DNA of 8,769 nucleotides. Source: an uncultured Chloroflexota bacterium (GTDB lineage: Bacteria > Chloroflexota > Anaerolineae > Aggregatilineales > Phototrophicaceae). The DNA lies in NCBI GenBank assembly GCA_903904765.1, contig CAIVEA010000966.1, forward strand, positions 1-8,769. Reading direction: 5' to 3'. Both the position numbers and the translations under genes were made by a program. The stretch's first letter is position 1; each line of letters begins with the position of its first letter. The notes below the pieces were generated by a model, which saw only the letters and a list, made by a program, of their open reading frames with translations, did not search any database and was not told the origin of the DNA. Shown here piece after piece: positions 1 to 6,166 of this stretch.

Positions 1-857
1 CCCGACCCGCCCGACGGCAGGATGGCCTTGATCTTGCGCCCGCCCTTACCGCCACCCGCATGGGTGTACAGCAGTTCGCGGAAGGTGACACCCAGCGGCA
101 ACTCGTAGTTGCCCGGTTTCTCCACATGGCCGCTGACGCAGAAAATCTTGGTGCCGGGGCTTTGCTCGGTGCCGATCTTCTTATATTCGTCTGCGCCGTT
201 GGTGATGATCCAAGGGACGTTGGTCAGGGTTTCGACGTTGTTCACCACCGTCGGCTCACCGTACAGACCGCCGCCTTTTTGCGCGGGGAAGGGGGGACGC
301 ACGCGGGGCTGCCCCAGTTTTCCTTCGAGGCTTTCCAGCAGGGCGCTTTCTTCGCCGCAGATGTACGCACCTGCGCCGAGGTGGGTGTACACGTTGCACG
401 ACCAACCGCTGCCCATCACATTGTCGCCCACGAAGCCGGCCTTACGCGCTTCTGCGATGCGCTTGTCCAGTTCGTGCGCCACATCCCAGAATTCGCCGCG
501 CAGGTAGATGTAGACCGCTTTGGCCTGAATCGCCCACGCGCAGATCATCGCGCCTTCAATGAGCTGGTGCGGGTTGGTTTCCATAATTTCGCGGTCTTTG
601 AACGTGCCGGTTTCGCTTTCGTCAGCATTCACCACCACGTACTTGACCGGTTCGCTCTGCGGGATGAAGCTCCACTTCATACCCGTCGAGAAACCCGCGC
701 CGCCACGCCCACGCAGACCGCTGGCCTTGACGGTTTCGATCACCTCGGCGGGCTTCATGCCGAGCGCCTTCTTCAGACCCTCGTAGCCGCCGTGTTCAGT
801 GTAGACATCGAACTTATGGATGTTCTTGATTTCGCGCCCGCGATACAAAATATACAT
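1..857 (-). CDS. nuoF: NADH-quinone oxidoreductase subunit F (NuoF), 3' end outside window
   Basis: NuoF binds NADH and FMN in the peripheral arm of complex I, taking a hydride from NADH and passing electrons to the iron-sulfur chain. The window holds 285 complete codons from an ATG at 857. The reading frame stays open to the left edge, so the C-terminal third, with the Cys motif for cluster N3, is missing. Visible family motifs are GRGGAGF at residues 50-56 followed by KW at 61-62 (nucleotide site), NADESETGTFKDR from residue 77 (FMN/NADH site), GAGAYICGEE at 161-170 and PTVVNNVET at 192-200. The usual form of the second motif has Pro after the second Glu (ESEPG); here it is Thr. A purine-rich GGGGAAA lies about 8 nt upstream of the start, and no in-frame start lies further upstream. 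The gene follows nuoE after a 98-nt gap. The family call is certain from these motifs. Confidence 0.96.
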   Translation of the reverse strand, partial: MYILYRGREIKNIHKFDVYTEHGGYEGLKKALGMKPAEVIETVKASGLRGRGGAGFSTGMKWSFIPQSEPVKYVVVNADESETGTFKDREIMETNPHQLIEGAMICAWAIQAKAVYIYLRGEFWDVAHELDKRIAEARKAGFVGDNVMGSGWSCNVYTHLGAGAYICGEESALLESLEGKLGQPRVRPPFPAQKGGGLYGEPTVVNNVETLTNVPWIITNGADEYKKIGTEQSPGTKIFCVSGHVEKPGNYELPLGVTFRELLYTHAGGGKGGRKIKAILPSGGS

Positions 858-903
858 ACGTCACATTTCCCCATTCTGCCCGGTTCGCTTCGGTGAAAAC
901 AGG

Positions 904-942
904 ACTGCGCGCCGGATACGGGGCGTTACCGACGGGCGCAGT
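904..942 (-). repeat. Inverted repeat in the nuoE-nuoF gap
   Basis: Arms at 904-910 and 936-942 (ACTGCGC and its exact complement GCGCAGT) enclose 25 nt, which can add a short CCG/CGG helix past a bulged C. In the nuo transcript the structure is followed by CCTGTTTTC, a weak U-run. It lies wholly within the 98-nt gap between the nuoE stop and the nuoF start. It could be an mRNA-processing or stability element, or a leaky terminator. The long loop makes this uncertain. Confidence 0.35.
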
Positions 943-955
943 CTGCCGCAAGTGT

Positions 956-1447
956 TTACGCTTTGCTCTTGGCAGCTTCGGCTCGCCATTCAGCCAGCTT
1001 CTTCCGCATCTTGTCCATGTCCAGATTTTCTTCAAAGTGGAAGTTGCACTGGAGCATGGGCGCTTTGTCGCAGGCCGCGAGGCACATCACATGCTCAACG
1101 GTGAACACGCCGTCTTCGGTCGTGCCACCATCGTCCACATTCAGTTCCTTCTTCAAGTCCTCATAGAACTTGTCCGCGCCGCACAGCGCACACGACAGGT
1201 CGGTGCAGACCTGAAGCCAGTATCTACCCTTCGGTTCTTCCGAATACATGGTGTAGAAACCGGCGATAGACCGCACCTGCGTCGGATCCATCTCGCACAG
1301 GCCGGCCACTTCTTCGATACCTTCCGGGCTGACCCAGCCGTATTCCTGCTGCGACAGATGCAGCAGCGGCATGACCGCCGAACGCTTGTCGGGGTACTTG
1401 GCGAAGGTCGCTTCGATCTGCTTGGCGTGTTTGTCTTTCAAAGCCAT
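956..1447 (-). CDS. nuoE: NADH-quinone oxidoreductase subunit E (NuoE, 24-kDa type)
   Basis: This 163-residue thioredoxin-fold ferredoxin carries the off-path [2Fe-2S] cluster N1a next to FMN in complex I. Cluster ligands are visible as Cys81, Cys86, Cys122 and Cys126 (CTDLSC, then CLAAC). The 5, 36 and 4 residue steps match those I recall for E. coli NuoE. Extra cysteines at 89 and 134 are probably not ligands. An N-terminal helical region (1-75) with the typical GWVSPEGIEEVA segment precedes the thioredoxin-like fold. The ATG at 1447 was chosen because AGGA lies 8 nt upstream and because it gives the family's usual N-terminus; a longer frame to 1507 would run into nuoD. The gene starts 16 nt after the nuoD stop and is followed by nuoF, its structural partner. 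Confidence 0.96.
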   Translation of the reverse strand: MALKDKHAKQIEATFAKYPDKRSAVMPLLHLSQQEYGWVSPEGIEEVAGLCEMDPTQVRSIAGFYTMYSEEPKGRYWLQVCTDLSCALCGADKFYEDLKKELNVDDGGTTEDGVFTVEHVMCLAACDKAPMLQCNFHFEENLDMDKMRKKLAEWRAEAAKSKA

Positions 1448-1463
1448 CGTATTTGTCCTAACC

Positions 1464-2729
1464 CTACCGGTCACAGTCGCCCAGAACCACGTCCACGCTG
1501 CCCACAATCGCCACCAGATCGGCGATCAAATGCCCCTGCGTCATCACGGGCAGCGAGCTAATGTGCATGAACGATGGAGTTTTGAAATGCACGCGGCGCG
1601 GCTTGTTGCCGCCCGTCCCATGCAGATAGCAGCCCAGTTCACCACGCGGGCTTTCAATCGCCGCGAACACTTCTTCATCCGGCGCGGCGAAGCCTTCCGT
1701 CCACAGCTTGAAATGGTGGATGACCGCTTCCATGCTCTGCCCCAGTTCGGCACGCGGGGGTGGCACGAACTTGCGGTTTTGCGAACGGAACGCACCCTTA
1801 GCGGGTAAGCGCTTGATGGCCTGCTGAATGATCTTGACGCTTTCGCGCATTTCGCGGATACGCACCATGAAGCGATCATACACGTCGCCGTGTTCGCCCA
1901 CCGGCACGTTGAACTCGTACTGGTCATAGCCACTGTAGGGCATGGCCTTACGTAAGTCCCACGCCACACCGCTGCCGCGCAAGCTGGGGCCGCTGACACC
2001 CCACGCCATCGCCTTTTCCGGTTCGATCACGCCCACGCCCTGTGTACGATCCATCCAGATCGGATTCTTGGTGAGCAGGGCTTCGTAATCGTCCACGCGG
2101 GAAGGGAAGTAGCTGAGGAAGTTTTCGAGCGTCGGCAGGAATTCGGGCGGGAAATCGCGCCACACCCCGCCGGGGCGCATATAGCTGCCCATCATACGCT
2201 GACCGCTGAGCATCTCGAACATCTTCAGCAGCACTTCGCGTTCGCGGAAGCAGTACAGGAACACGCTCATCGCGCCGAGGTCAATCGCGTGAGTCCCCAA
2301 CCAGACGAGGTGGCTGTTCAGGCGGGTCATTTCGAGGCAGATCACGCGCATAATCTGTGCGCGTTCCGGCACATCCAGCCCGACCAGCTTTTCCACCGCC
2401 AGACAGTACGCGGCGTTGTTCGACATCGGAGCCAGATAGTCCATGCGGTCGGTGAGAGGCACAGCCTTCTCAAACGACTTGGACTCGATGTTCTTCTCGA
2501 TGCCGGTGTGCAGGAAGCCAATATCCGGCAGGCAGGTGATGACTTCTTCGCCATCCAGTTCCAGCAGCAAGCGCAGCACGCCATGAGTGCTGGGGTGGTG
2601 CGGCCCCATGTTCAACAGCATGGTTTCGCCCGTCAGCGCCCGTTCGGTGACCAGCCCTTTTAATTGTTCGAGGCTGCCCGCCCACTCTGCCATCGCATCA
2701 TTCGTATTCGCAGCCGTTTGCAGCGCCAT
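1464..2729 (-). CDS. nuoD: NADH-quinone oxidoreductase subunit D (NuoD, 49-kDa type)
   Basis: NuoD forms, with NuoB, the quinone-reduction pocket of complex I; it descends from the NiFe-hydrogenase large subunit. The 421-residue product has the usual length. It contains the signature GPHHPSTHGVLRL at 42-54 and DYLAPMS at 97-103. His49 and Tyr98 are 49 residues apart, the same spacing as the quinone headgroup ligands His38/Tyr87 recalled for the Thermus subunit, which supports an intact site. A stretch of about 35 residues before the signature is poorly conserved in style. The C-terminus ends LGDCDR, where most homologues I recall end GEVDR. The ATG at 2729 has GGAG 7 nt upstream. NuoD is a separate gene, not fused to nuoC. 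A terminator-like hairpin lies only about 24 nt before its start codon, between it and nuoC. Confidence 0.97.
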   Translation of the reverse strand: MALQTAANTNDAMAEWAGSLEQLKGLVTERALTGETMLLNMGPHHPSTHGVLRLLLELDGEEVITCLPDIGFLHTGIEKNIESKSFEKAVPLTDRMDYLAPMSNNAAYCLAVEKLVGLDVPERAQIMRVICLEMTRLNSHLVWLGTHAIDLGAMSVFLYCFREREVLLKMFEMLSGQRMMGSYMRPGGVWRDFPPEFLPTLENFLSYFPSRVDDYEALLTKNPIWMDRTQGVGVIEPEKAMAWGVSGPSLRGSGVAWDLRKAMPYSGYDQYEFNVPVGEHGDVYDRFMVRIREMRESVKIIQQAIKRLPAKGAFRSQNRKFVPPPRAELGQSMEAVIHHFKLWTEGFAAPDEEVFAAIESPRGELGCYLHGTGGNKPRRVHFKTPSFMHISSLPVMTQGHLIADLVAIVGSVDVVLGDCDR

Positions 2730-2752
2730 GCGTTCGCTCCATCCATCTCACT

Positions 2753-2779
2753 AAAAAGGCTGTTGAACCTGCAACAGCC
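2753..2779 (-). terminator. Intrinsic-terminator-like hairpin between nuoC and nuoD
   Basis: On the minus strand, GGCTGTTG (2779-2772), a 6-nt loop and the exact complement CAACAGCC (2765-2758) form a perfect 8-bp stem, directly followed by TTTTT (2757-2753). This is the standard form of a Rho-independent terminator. It sits 18 nt after the nuoC stop and before the nuoD ribosome binding site. Because nuoD-nuoF clearly belong to the same complex, it most likely acts as a partial terminator or attenuator. A 3'-end stability element is the alternative. Confidence 0.75.
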
Positions 2780-2797
2780 CGTGATCGTCATACCAGA

Positions 2798-3334
2798 TTA
2801 GTCAGTCGCGTGCGGCTTGTGCTTCATGATCTCGTCCGCGTTGAACGAGAACATGACCGTTTCATAGCCCAGCGGATAATCGCGGCGGTGCGGGTGTCCC
2901 TGCCAGTCGTCCGGCATCAGCAGACGGCGCTTGTCGGGGTGTCCCGCGAAATCAATGCCCATCATGTCGGCAATTTCGCGCTCCAGCCAGTTCGCGCCCG
3001 GCCAAACCGTGGTGACGGTGGCTACGCTCGGCGCTTCTTCCGGCAGGTATACCTTCAAGCGCAGGCGGCGCTTGTACAGCATCGAGAGGATGTGGTACGA
3101 CACGCCAAAACGCCCCGGACGATTGTAGTCGGGGTAGTAGTCAACGGCGCTCACATCCGAAAGATAGTTGTAGACCAGTCCGGCAGTATCGCGCAGGTAC
3201 TGGCTGACCGCCTGAAGATGATCGGGCTTGACCACAATCGTGGTATCGCCGCCGTATTCACGCACATCTTCCACCGCATCAGGCAGCGCCTGTTTGAGTG
3301 CGGTAACGGGGTCTAGTGCTTGTGGAATGAACAT
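2798..3334 (-). CDS. nuoC: NADH-quinone oxidoreductase subunit C (NuoC, 30-kDa type)
   Basis: NuoC is a structural subunit of the connecting arm of complex I, packed against NuoD and NuoB; it has no cofactor. The 178-residue product contains the complete 30-kDa signature at residues 117-155: LEREIADMMGIDF, GHPDKRRLLMPDDW, then GHPHRRDYPL. An N-terminal alpha/beta domain occupies about residues 10-100. The ATG at 3334 is preferred, with AAGGA about 10 nt upstream. A GTG at 3352 would add six residues and cannot be excluded. The gene is separated from nuoB by 72 nt containing a short GC-rich hairpin, and from nuoD by a terminator-like hairpin. Both unusual junctions therefore flank this gene, which raises the possibility that its dosage is set separately from the subunits downstream. 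Confidence 0.95.
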   Translation of the reverse strand: MFIPQALDPVTALKQALPDAVEDVREYGGDTTIVVKPDHLQAVSQYLRDTAGLVYNYLSDVSAVDYYPDYNRPGRFGVSYHILSMLYKRRLRLKVYLPEEAPSVATVTTVWPGANWLEREIADMMGIDFAGHPDKRRLLMPDDWQGHPHRRDYPLGYETVMFSFNADEIMKHKPHATD

Positions 3335-3365
3335 CCCAATGCCATCCTTCACTTTTCAAGCCGCA

Positions 3366-3383
3366 GCCCCGCGCTGGCGGGGC
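3366..3383 (-). repeat. GC-rich hairpin between nuoB and nuoC
   Basis: GCCCCGC at 3366-3372 and its exact complement GCGGGGC at 3377-3383 enclose a 4-nt loop, giving a compact and stable 7-bp stem. No U-run follows on the minus strand (TGCGGCTTGAAAAG), so it does not look like an intrinsic terminator. The placement, in the 72-nt gap about 30 nt before the nuoC start, fits an mRNA stability or processing element or a translational modulator. Confidence 0.5.
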
Positions 3384-3406
3384 AGTTCAGGTCACATGCT
3401 GTCGTG

Positions 3407-3916
3407 TTAGACGCGGATCGTTTCGACGGGAGCAGCCCAATCGCGGATGCTCTCGCCCTTGATCTTTTCGTGCAGCGTCAGAATGCCGTGCAGAAGTTGT
3501 TCCGGGCGCGGCGGGCAACCAGCCACATACACATCCACCGGAACGATTTCGTCCGCGCCCTGCACGATGGCGTAGTTGTTGTACACGCCGCCGCACGAAG
3601 CGCAGTCGCCCATCGCGATCACCCACTTGGGGGCGGCCATTTGATCGTACAACTGGCGCACCACCGGAGCCATCTTGCGCGTCAAACGCCCCGAAACAAT
3701 CAGCAGGTCGGCCTGCCGGGGGCTGGCGCGGTTCAGTTCCATGCCGAAGCGCGACAGGTCATAGTTGGAAGCCTGTGTACTCATGTATTCAATGGCGCAG
3801 CAAGCCAGACCGAACAGCAACGGCCACATCGCGCCAGTACGACCCCAGTTGACCGCCTGATCCAGCGTGGTGGTCACCACGCCCAGATTGCCAAGTTTAG
3901 AGCTGATTACTCCCAT
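3407..3916 (-). CDS. nuoB: NADH-quinone oxidoreductase subunit B (NuoB, PSST type)
   Basis: NuoB holds cluster N2, the last [4Fe-4S] centre, which hands electrons to quinone at the NuoB/NuoD interface. All four ligands are visible in the 169-residue product: the tandem Cys39-Cys40 ([10 protein letters not shown]), Cys105 (GDCASCGG) and Cys134 (GCPPRPE). The spacing of 66 and 95 residues from the first Cys equals that recalled for Thermus Nqo6. The ATG at 3916 is preferred, with AGGGAG 7 nt upstream and a usual N-terminus. It overlaps the end of nuoA by 10 nt, which suggests translational coupling. An ATG at 3937 is in frame but would deepen the overlap to 31 nt. The neighbours nuoA and nuoC confirm the role. 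Confidence 0.97.
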   Translation of the reverse strand: MGVISSKLGNLGVVTTTLDQAVNWGRTGAMWPLLFGLACCAIEYMSTQASNYDLSRFGMELNRASPRQADLLIVSGRLTRKMAPVVRQLYDQMAAPKWVIAMGDCASCGGVYNNYAIVQGADEIVPVDVYVAGCPPRPEQLLHGILTLHEKIKGESIRDWAAPVETIRV

Positions 3917-4266
3917 TCCATCGCTCCCTTCTTCCATTCATAGATGAAGCCAATCGTGAGGATGATGAGGAACACACCCATAACCAGTAAACCGTACATC
4001 CCCAGATCACGAAGTTCCACCGCCCACGGCAGGAAGAAGATGGCTTCTACATCGAAGATGATGAACAACACAGCGATCAGATAGAACTTAACAGGCAGGC
4101 GACGATTGGCAGGGCCAATCGGCTTCATACCGCTTTCATACGGGGCGGCTTTCCGTTCGCTGGGCCGATGAGGACCGAACAAACTGGAGATAATCACCAC
4201 GATGAACGCGACCAGCACCGCCAACAGAATAAGCGCCCCGATTGGTGCGAACTCTTGCAAAGCCAT
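3907..4266 (-). CDS. nuoA: NADH-quinone oxidoreductase subunit A (NuoA)
   Basis: NuoA is a small membrane subunit of complex I near the quinone channel entrance. The 119-residue product has three predicted membrane segments (about 8-30, 60-82 and 88-110). The family's conserved loop and second helix are present: [12 protein letters not shown] at 40-51 and [12 protein letters not shown] at 71-82, including Asp72 and Glu74. The ATG at 4266 is preferred because GGAG (4273-4276 on the opposite strand) lies 6 nt upstream and the first helix starts at once. Upstream in-frame ATG and TTG codons (about 4299 and 4308) would add a polar extension without a good ribosome binding site. It is the first gene of the operon, about 48 nt downstream of the expected transcription start, and overlaps nuoB by 10 nt. 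Confidence 0.96.
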   Translation of the reverse strand: MALQEFAPIGALILLAVLVAFIVVIISSLFGPHRPSERKAAPYESGMKPIGPANRRLPVKFYLIAVLFIIFDVEAIFFLPWAVELRDLGMYGLLVMGVFLIILTIGFIYEWKKGAMEWE

Positions 4267-4320
4267 AGTGCTCTCCGGGATGGATGGACTTTGTGCCATT
4301 CTGAACAATAAGACCGAGCG

Positions 4321-4349
4321 AGATTAACATAATGGAATCTAGATGTCAA
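4321..4349 (-). promoter_or_regulatory. Sigma-70-type promoter of the nuo operon
   Basis: On the minus strand a perfect -35 box TTGACA (4349-4344) is followed by exactly 17 bp and a -10 box TAATCT (4326-4321). Transcription would start near 4314, giving a leader of about 48 nt to the nuoA ATG at 4266. Position, spacing and orientation all fit. I see no obvious operator beside it, which fits constitutive expression. Confidence 0.8.
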
Positions 4350-4460
4350 ACCGATTTTAGCAGTGAATCGCGCGGCTGACGATGTACGCATTCTACCCCA
4401 AAACGCCCCCTTTTTCATCGCCAGAAGTAGCCGCCGATTTTGCGCCCCCTTTACGTTCCT

Positions 4461-4492
4461 TTGGAAAACTCTTACGTCATTCGGCGTATACT
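4461..4492 (+). promoter_or_regulatory. Candidate promoter region for cpaF
   Basis: TATACT at 4487-4492 is a fair -10 box, but the best upstream -35-like element, TTGGAA at 4461-4466, is 20 bp away, longer than ideal. A second -10-like TATAGT lies at 4505-4510 without a clear -35. One of these probably serves the gene starting at 4544, since the only other candidates lie in the divergent nuo promoter. Two short direct repeats lie in the same stretch: CGCCCCCTTT at 4404-4413 and 4443-4452, and TTACGT at 4451-4456 and 4472-4477. Confidence 0.25.
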
Positions 4493-4543
4493 TCATGTAG
4501 ACTGTATAGTGTCCGATCTGGAGTCGTGAAAAGGCGCGGTCTT

Positions 4544-6016
4544 ATGTCGTTTCTTCAACGTCGTATCAGCGAGCAAGCCCGAAAAGAAGCCGAACAGCGC
4601 ACCCCGCTGGATGCACCCCCACCGCCCCCTGCCGAGGAACCGCCCAAACCACCTGAAGCCAAACCAGAAGTGAAGATCGAGGTCAAAGCTGAATCGACCA
4701 CCATCGAGAAAATCCGCTTGCCGGCCAAGTTAGCCGCGCTGCGTAAGCAAATCCGGCCTAAGCTGCTGGCGACCCCCGACGAGGCCGACCAATGGCACCG
4801 GGGCGACGCGGAAAAAGAGGCGTTGCTGGTGGGGCGCTTAAAGACCATCCTGCAAAAGATGGGGTTACCTCTCTCCGCCGAAGACTTCGAGACGCTCAAA
4901 GAGGCGTTGCTGAACGACCTGATGGGTTTCGGCGCGATTGAGCCGCTGGTGCAGAGCAAGGCCATCTCCGAGATCATGGTCACAGGCGCAGACATGATTT
5001 TTGCCGAGCAAAAGGGCAAGCTGCGCGAGAACGAAATCGTCTTTGATGACGAGGAGCATGTGCAATGGACAGCGCAGCGCATCGTGCGCCCGCTGGGGCG
5101 CGTGTTCAACCGCGCTAATCCGATGGTGGATGGTCGCTTGCCAGACGGTTCGCGTGTACATCTGGTCATGCCGCCCTCGGCACTCAAAGGCACGACCATG
5201 ACCATCCGTAAATTCCCGTCCAAACCGCTGACGGTGGCCGATCTCATCAAGTTCGGGTCGTTCACCAAAGAAGTAGCCGACTTTCTGGAAGCCTGCATCG
5301 TGTCACGCTTGAACATCGTGGTTTCGGGCGGTACGGGTTCCGGTAAAACCACCCTCCTCAACGTACTCAGTTCCTTCATCCCCGAAGACGAACGCATCCT
5401 GACCATCGAGGACGCAGCAGAAATTCAGCTCTCGCAACGCCACGTCGTCAGCCTTGAAACCGCGCCGCCCCTGCCGGGTGGCGATGGCATGACTGGCCGG
5501 TTGACCATCCGCGATCTGGTAAAGGGGGCGCTACGTATGCGCCCGGATCGCATCGTCGTCGGTGAATGCCGTGCGGGTGAGGCGCTGGACATGCTGCAAG
5601 CCATGAACACCGGTCATGACGGTTCGCTGACCACCGTCCATAGCAACAACCCGCGTGACTGCTGCGCCCGTCTGGAAACGCTATGCTTGATGGCGGGCAT
5701 GGATTTGCCCGTGCTAGTCATTCGGCGGCAGATCGCAGCAGCGGTGAACCTGATTATCCAGCAGAGCCGTCTGAAGGATGGCAGCCGTAAGGTGGTGCAG
5801 ATCACCGAAGTGCAGGGCATGGAAGGCGAAAACATCACCCTGCAAGATATTTTCGTCTACAAAACACCCGGCTTCACGGGACAAGGCTATTCCCACGCGG
5901 GCGGCGGTCAGTTGGAAGCAGCAGGGTTCCGCCCGAACTTCGAGGATCGCCTGAAAGAGCATGGGTTCAAGCTGCCCGCCAACATCTTCGGCGGTGGCGG
6001 CAAATTCAACAAGTAA
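4544..6016 (+). CDS. CpaF/TadA-family type II/IV secretion ATPase
   Basis: The 490-residue product is a hexameric ATPase of the secretion superfamily that powers assembly of Flp/Tad-type pili or related envelope machines. It has a low-complexity segment rich in Pro, Glu and Lys (about 21-50), then an N-terminal domain (about 60-230). The RecA-like core follows, with Walker A GGTGSGKTT (262-270), Asp box ILTIEDAAE (285-293), Walker B RIVVGECRAGE (336-346) and His box GHDGSLTTVHSNNP (357-370). All catalytic motifs are intact. The C-terminal tail from about 440 is Gly-rich and follows the RPNFEDRL pattern seen in CpaF proteins. The ATG at 4544 has AAAAGG 9 nt upstream; GTG at 4526 is an alternative. 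An in-frame extension to 4382 lacks a ribosome binding site and reads unlike protein, so it was not used. No tadB/tadC genes follow, so the apparatus it serves is not shown here. Confidence 0.93.
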   Translation: MSFLQRRISEQARKEAEQRTPLDAPPPPPAEEPPKPPEAKPEVKIEVKAESTTIEKIRLPAKLAALRKQIRPKLLATPDEADQWHRGDAEKEALLVGRLKTILQKMGLPLSAEDFETLKEALLNDLMGFGAIEPLVQSKAISEIMVTGADMIFAEQKGKLRENEIVFDDEEHVQWTAQRIVRPLGRVFNRANPMVDGRLPDGSRVHLVMPPSALKGTTMTIRKFPSKPLTVADLIKFGSFTKEVADFLEACIVSRLNIVVSGGTGSGKTTLLNVLSSFIPEDERILTIEDAAEIQLSQRHVVSLETAPPLPGGDGMTGRLTIRDLVKGALRMRPDRIVVGECRAGEALDMLQAMNTGHDGSLTTVHSNNPRDCCARLETLCLMAGMDLPVLVIRRQIAAAVNLIIQQSRLKDGSRKVVQITEVQGMEGENITLQDIFVYKTPGFTGQGYSHAGGGQLEAAGFRPNFEDRLKEHGFKLPANIFGGGGKFNK

Positions 6017-6047
6017 CCCCGTCCCCTCCCCATCCGTATTTCACCGA

Positions 6048-6075
6048 GACACGACGCAATACGTCGTGTCCTTTT
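6048..6075 (+). terminator. Intrinsic terminator after cpaF
   Basis: GACACGACG at 6048-6056 and its exact complement CGTCGTGTC at 6062-6070 form a 9-bp stem with a 5-nt loop, followed by CTTTT. It lies 31 nt after the cpaF stop codon and ends that transcript before the padR promoter. Confidence 0.85.
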
Positions 6076-6103
6076 GCGTTGCAGCCACGCCGGGTGCATC
6101 CAC

Positions 6104-6131
6104 TTGATTATTTCCACTTATGGAATATCAT
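6104..6131 (+). promoter_or_regulatory. Candidate promoter of the padR-hydrolase unit
   Basis: TTGATT at 6104-6109 and TATCAT at 6126-6131 are 16 bp apart and resemble -35 and -10 boxes. A start near 6138 would leave a leader of about 29 nt before the ATG at 6167. An alternative -10 is TAGAAT at 6135-6140. Both -10 candidates lie inside the repeated half-sites described separately, so a bound repressor would block polymerase. Confidence 0.45.
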
Positions 6132-6156
6132 AAGTAGAATATCACTTATGGAATAT
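6115..6156 (+). promoter_or_regulatory. Three-half-site operator, probable PadR binding site
   Basis: Three copies of the 7-mer ACTTATG, in alternating orientation, lie at 6116-6122 (forward), 6129-6135 (reverse, CATAAGT) and 6144-6150 (forward). The outer copies belong to a 14-bp direct repeat CACTTATGGAATAT at 6115-6128 and 6143-6156, exactly 28 bp apart. The centre copy makes an inverted repeat with each neighbour. PadR-family dimers are known to bind spaced inverted repeats in their own promoters. The position, 11-51 nt before the padR start, supports autoregulation. Binding by this protein is inferred. Confidence 0.65.
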
Positions 6157-6166
6157 AGGCACCCTT

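Noticed and set aside
60..896. Long plus-strand open frame of 278 codons opposite nuoF
   Set aside because: It mirrors nuoF, whose frame carries every family motif. The antisense product has no recognisable domain and is rich in His, Ala and Arg as expected from the complement of GC-rich coding sequence.
4267..4308. Longer NuoA start at upstream ATG or TTG codons
   Set aside because: The extension is polar and unlike the family N-terminus, while the ATG at 4266 has GGAG 6 nt upstream and begins just before the first membrane helix.
4382..4543. In-frame 54-codon upstream extension of cpaF
   Set aside because: No ribosome binding site precedes 4382, the extension covers promoter-like sequence, and the start at 4544 has a good AAAAGG at the right distance.
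4555..5406. Minus-strand open frame of 283 codons opposite cpaF
   Set aside because: It lies fully inside the intact cpaF gene, has a Ser/Arg-rich composition without motifs, and has no ribosome binding site that I can see.
6115..6156. CRISPR or mobile-element end
   Set aside because: The repeats are too short and too few for a CRISPR array, and there is no transposase or target-site duplication nearby. The promoter position fits an operator.
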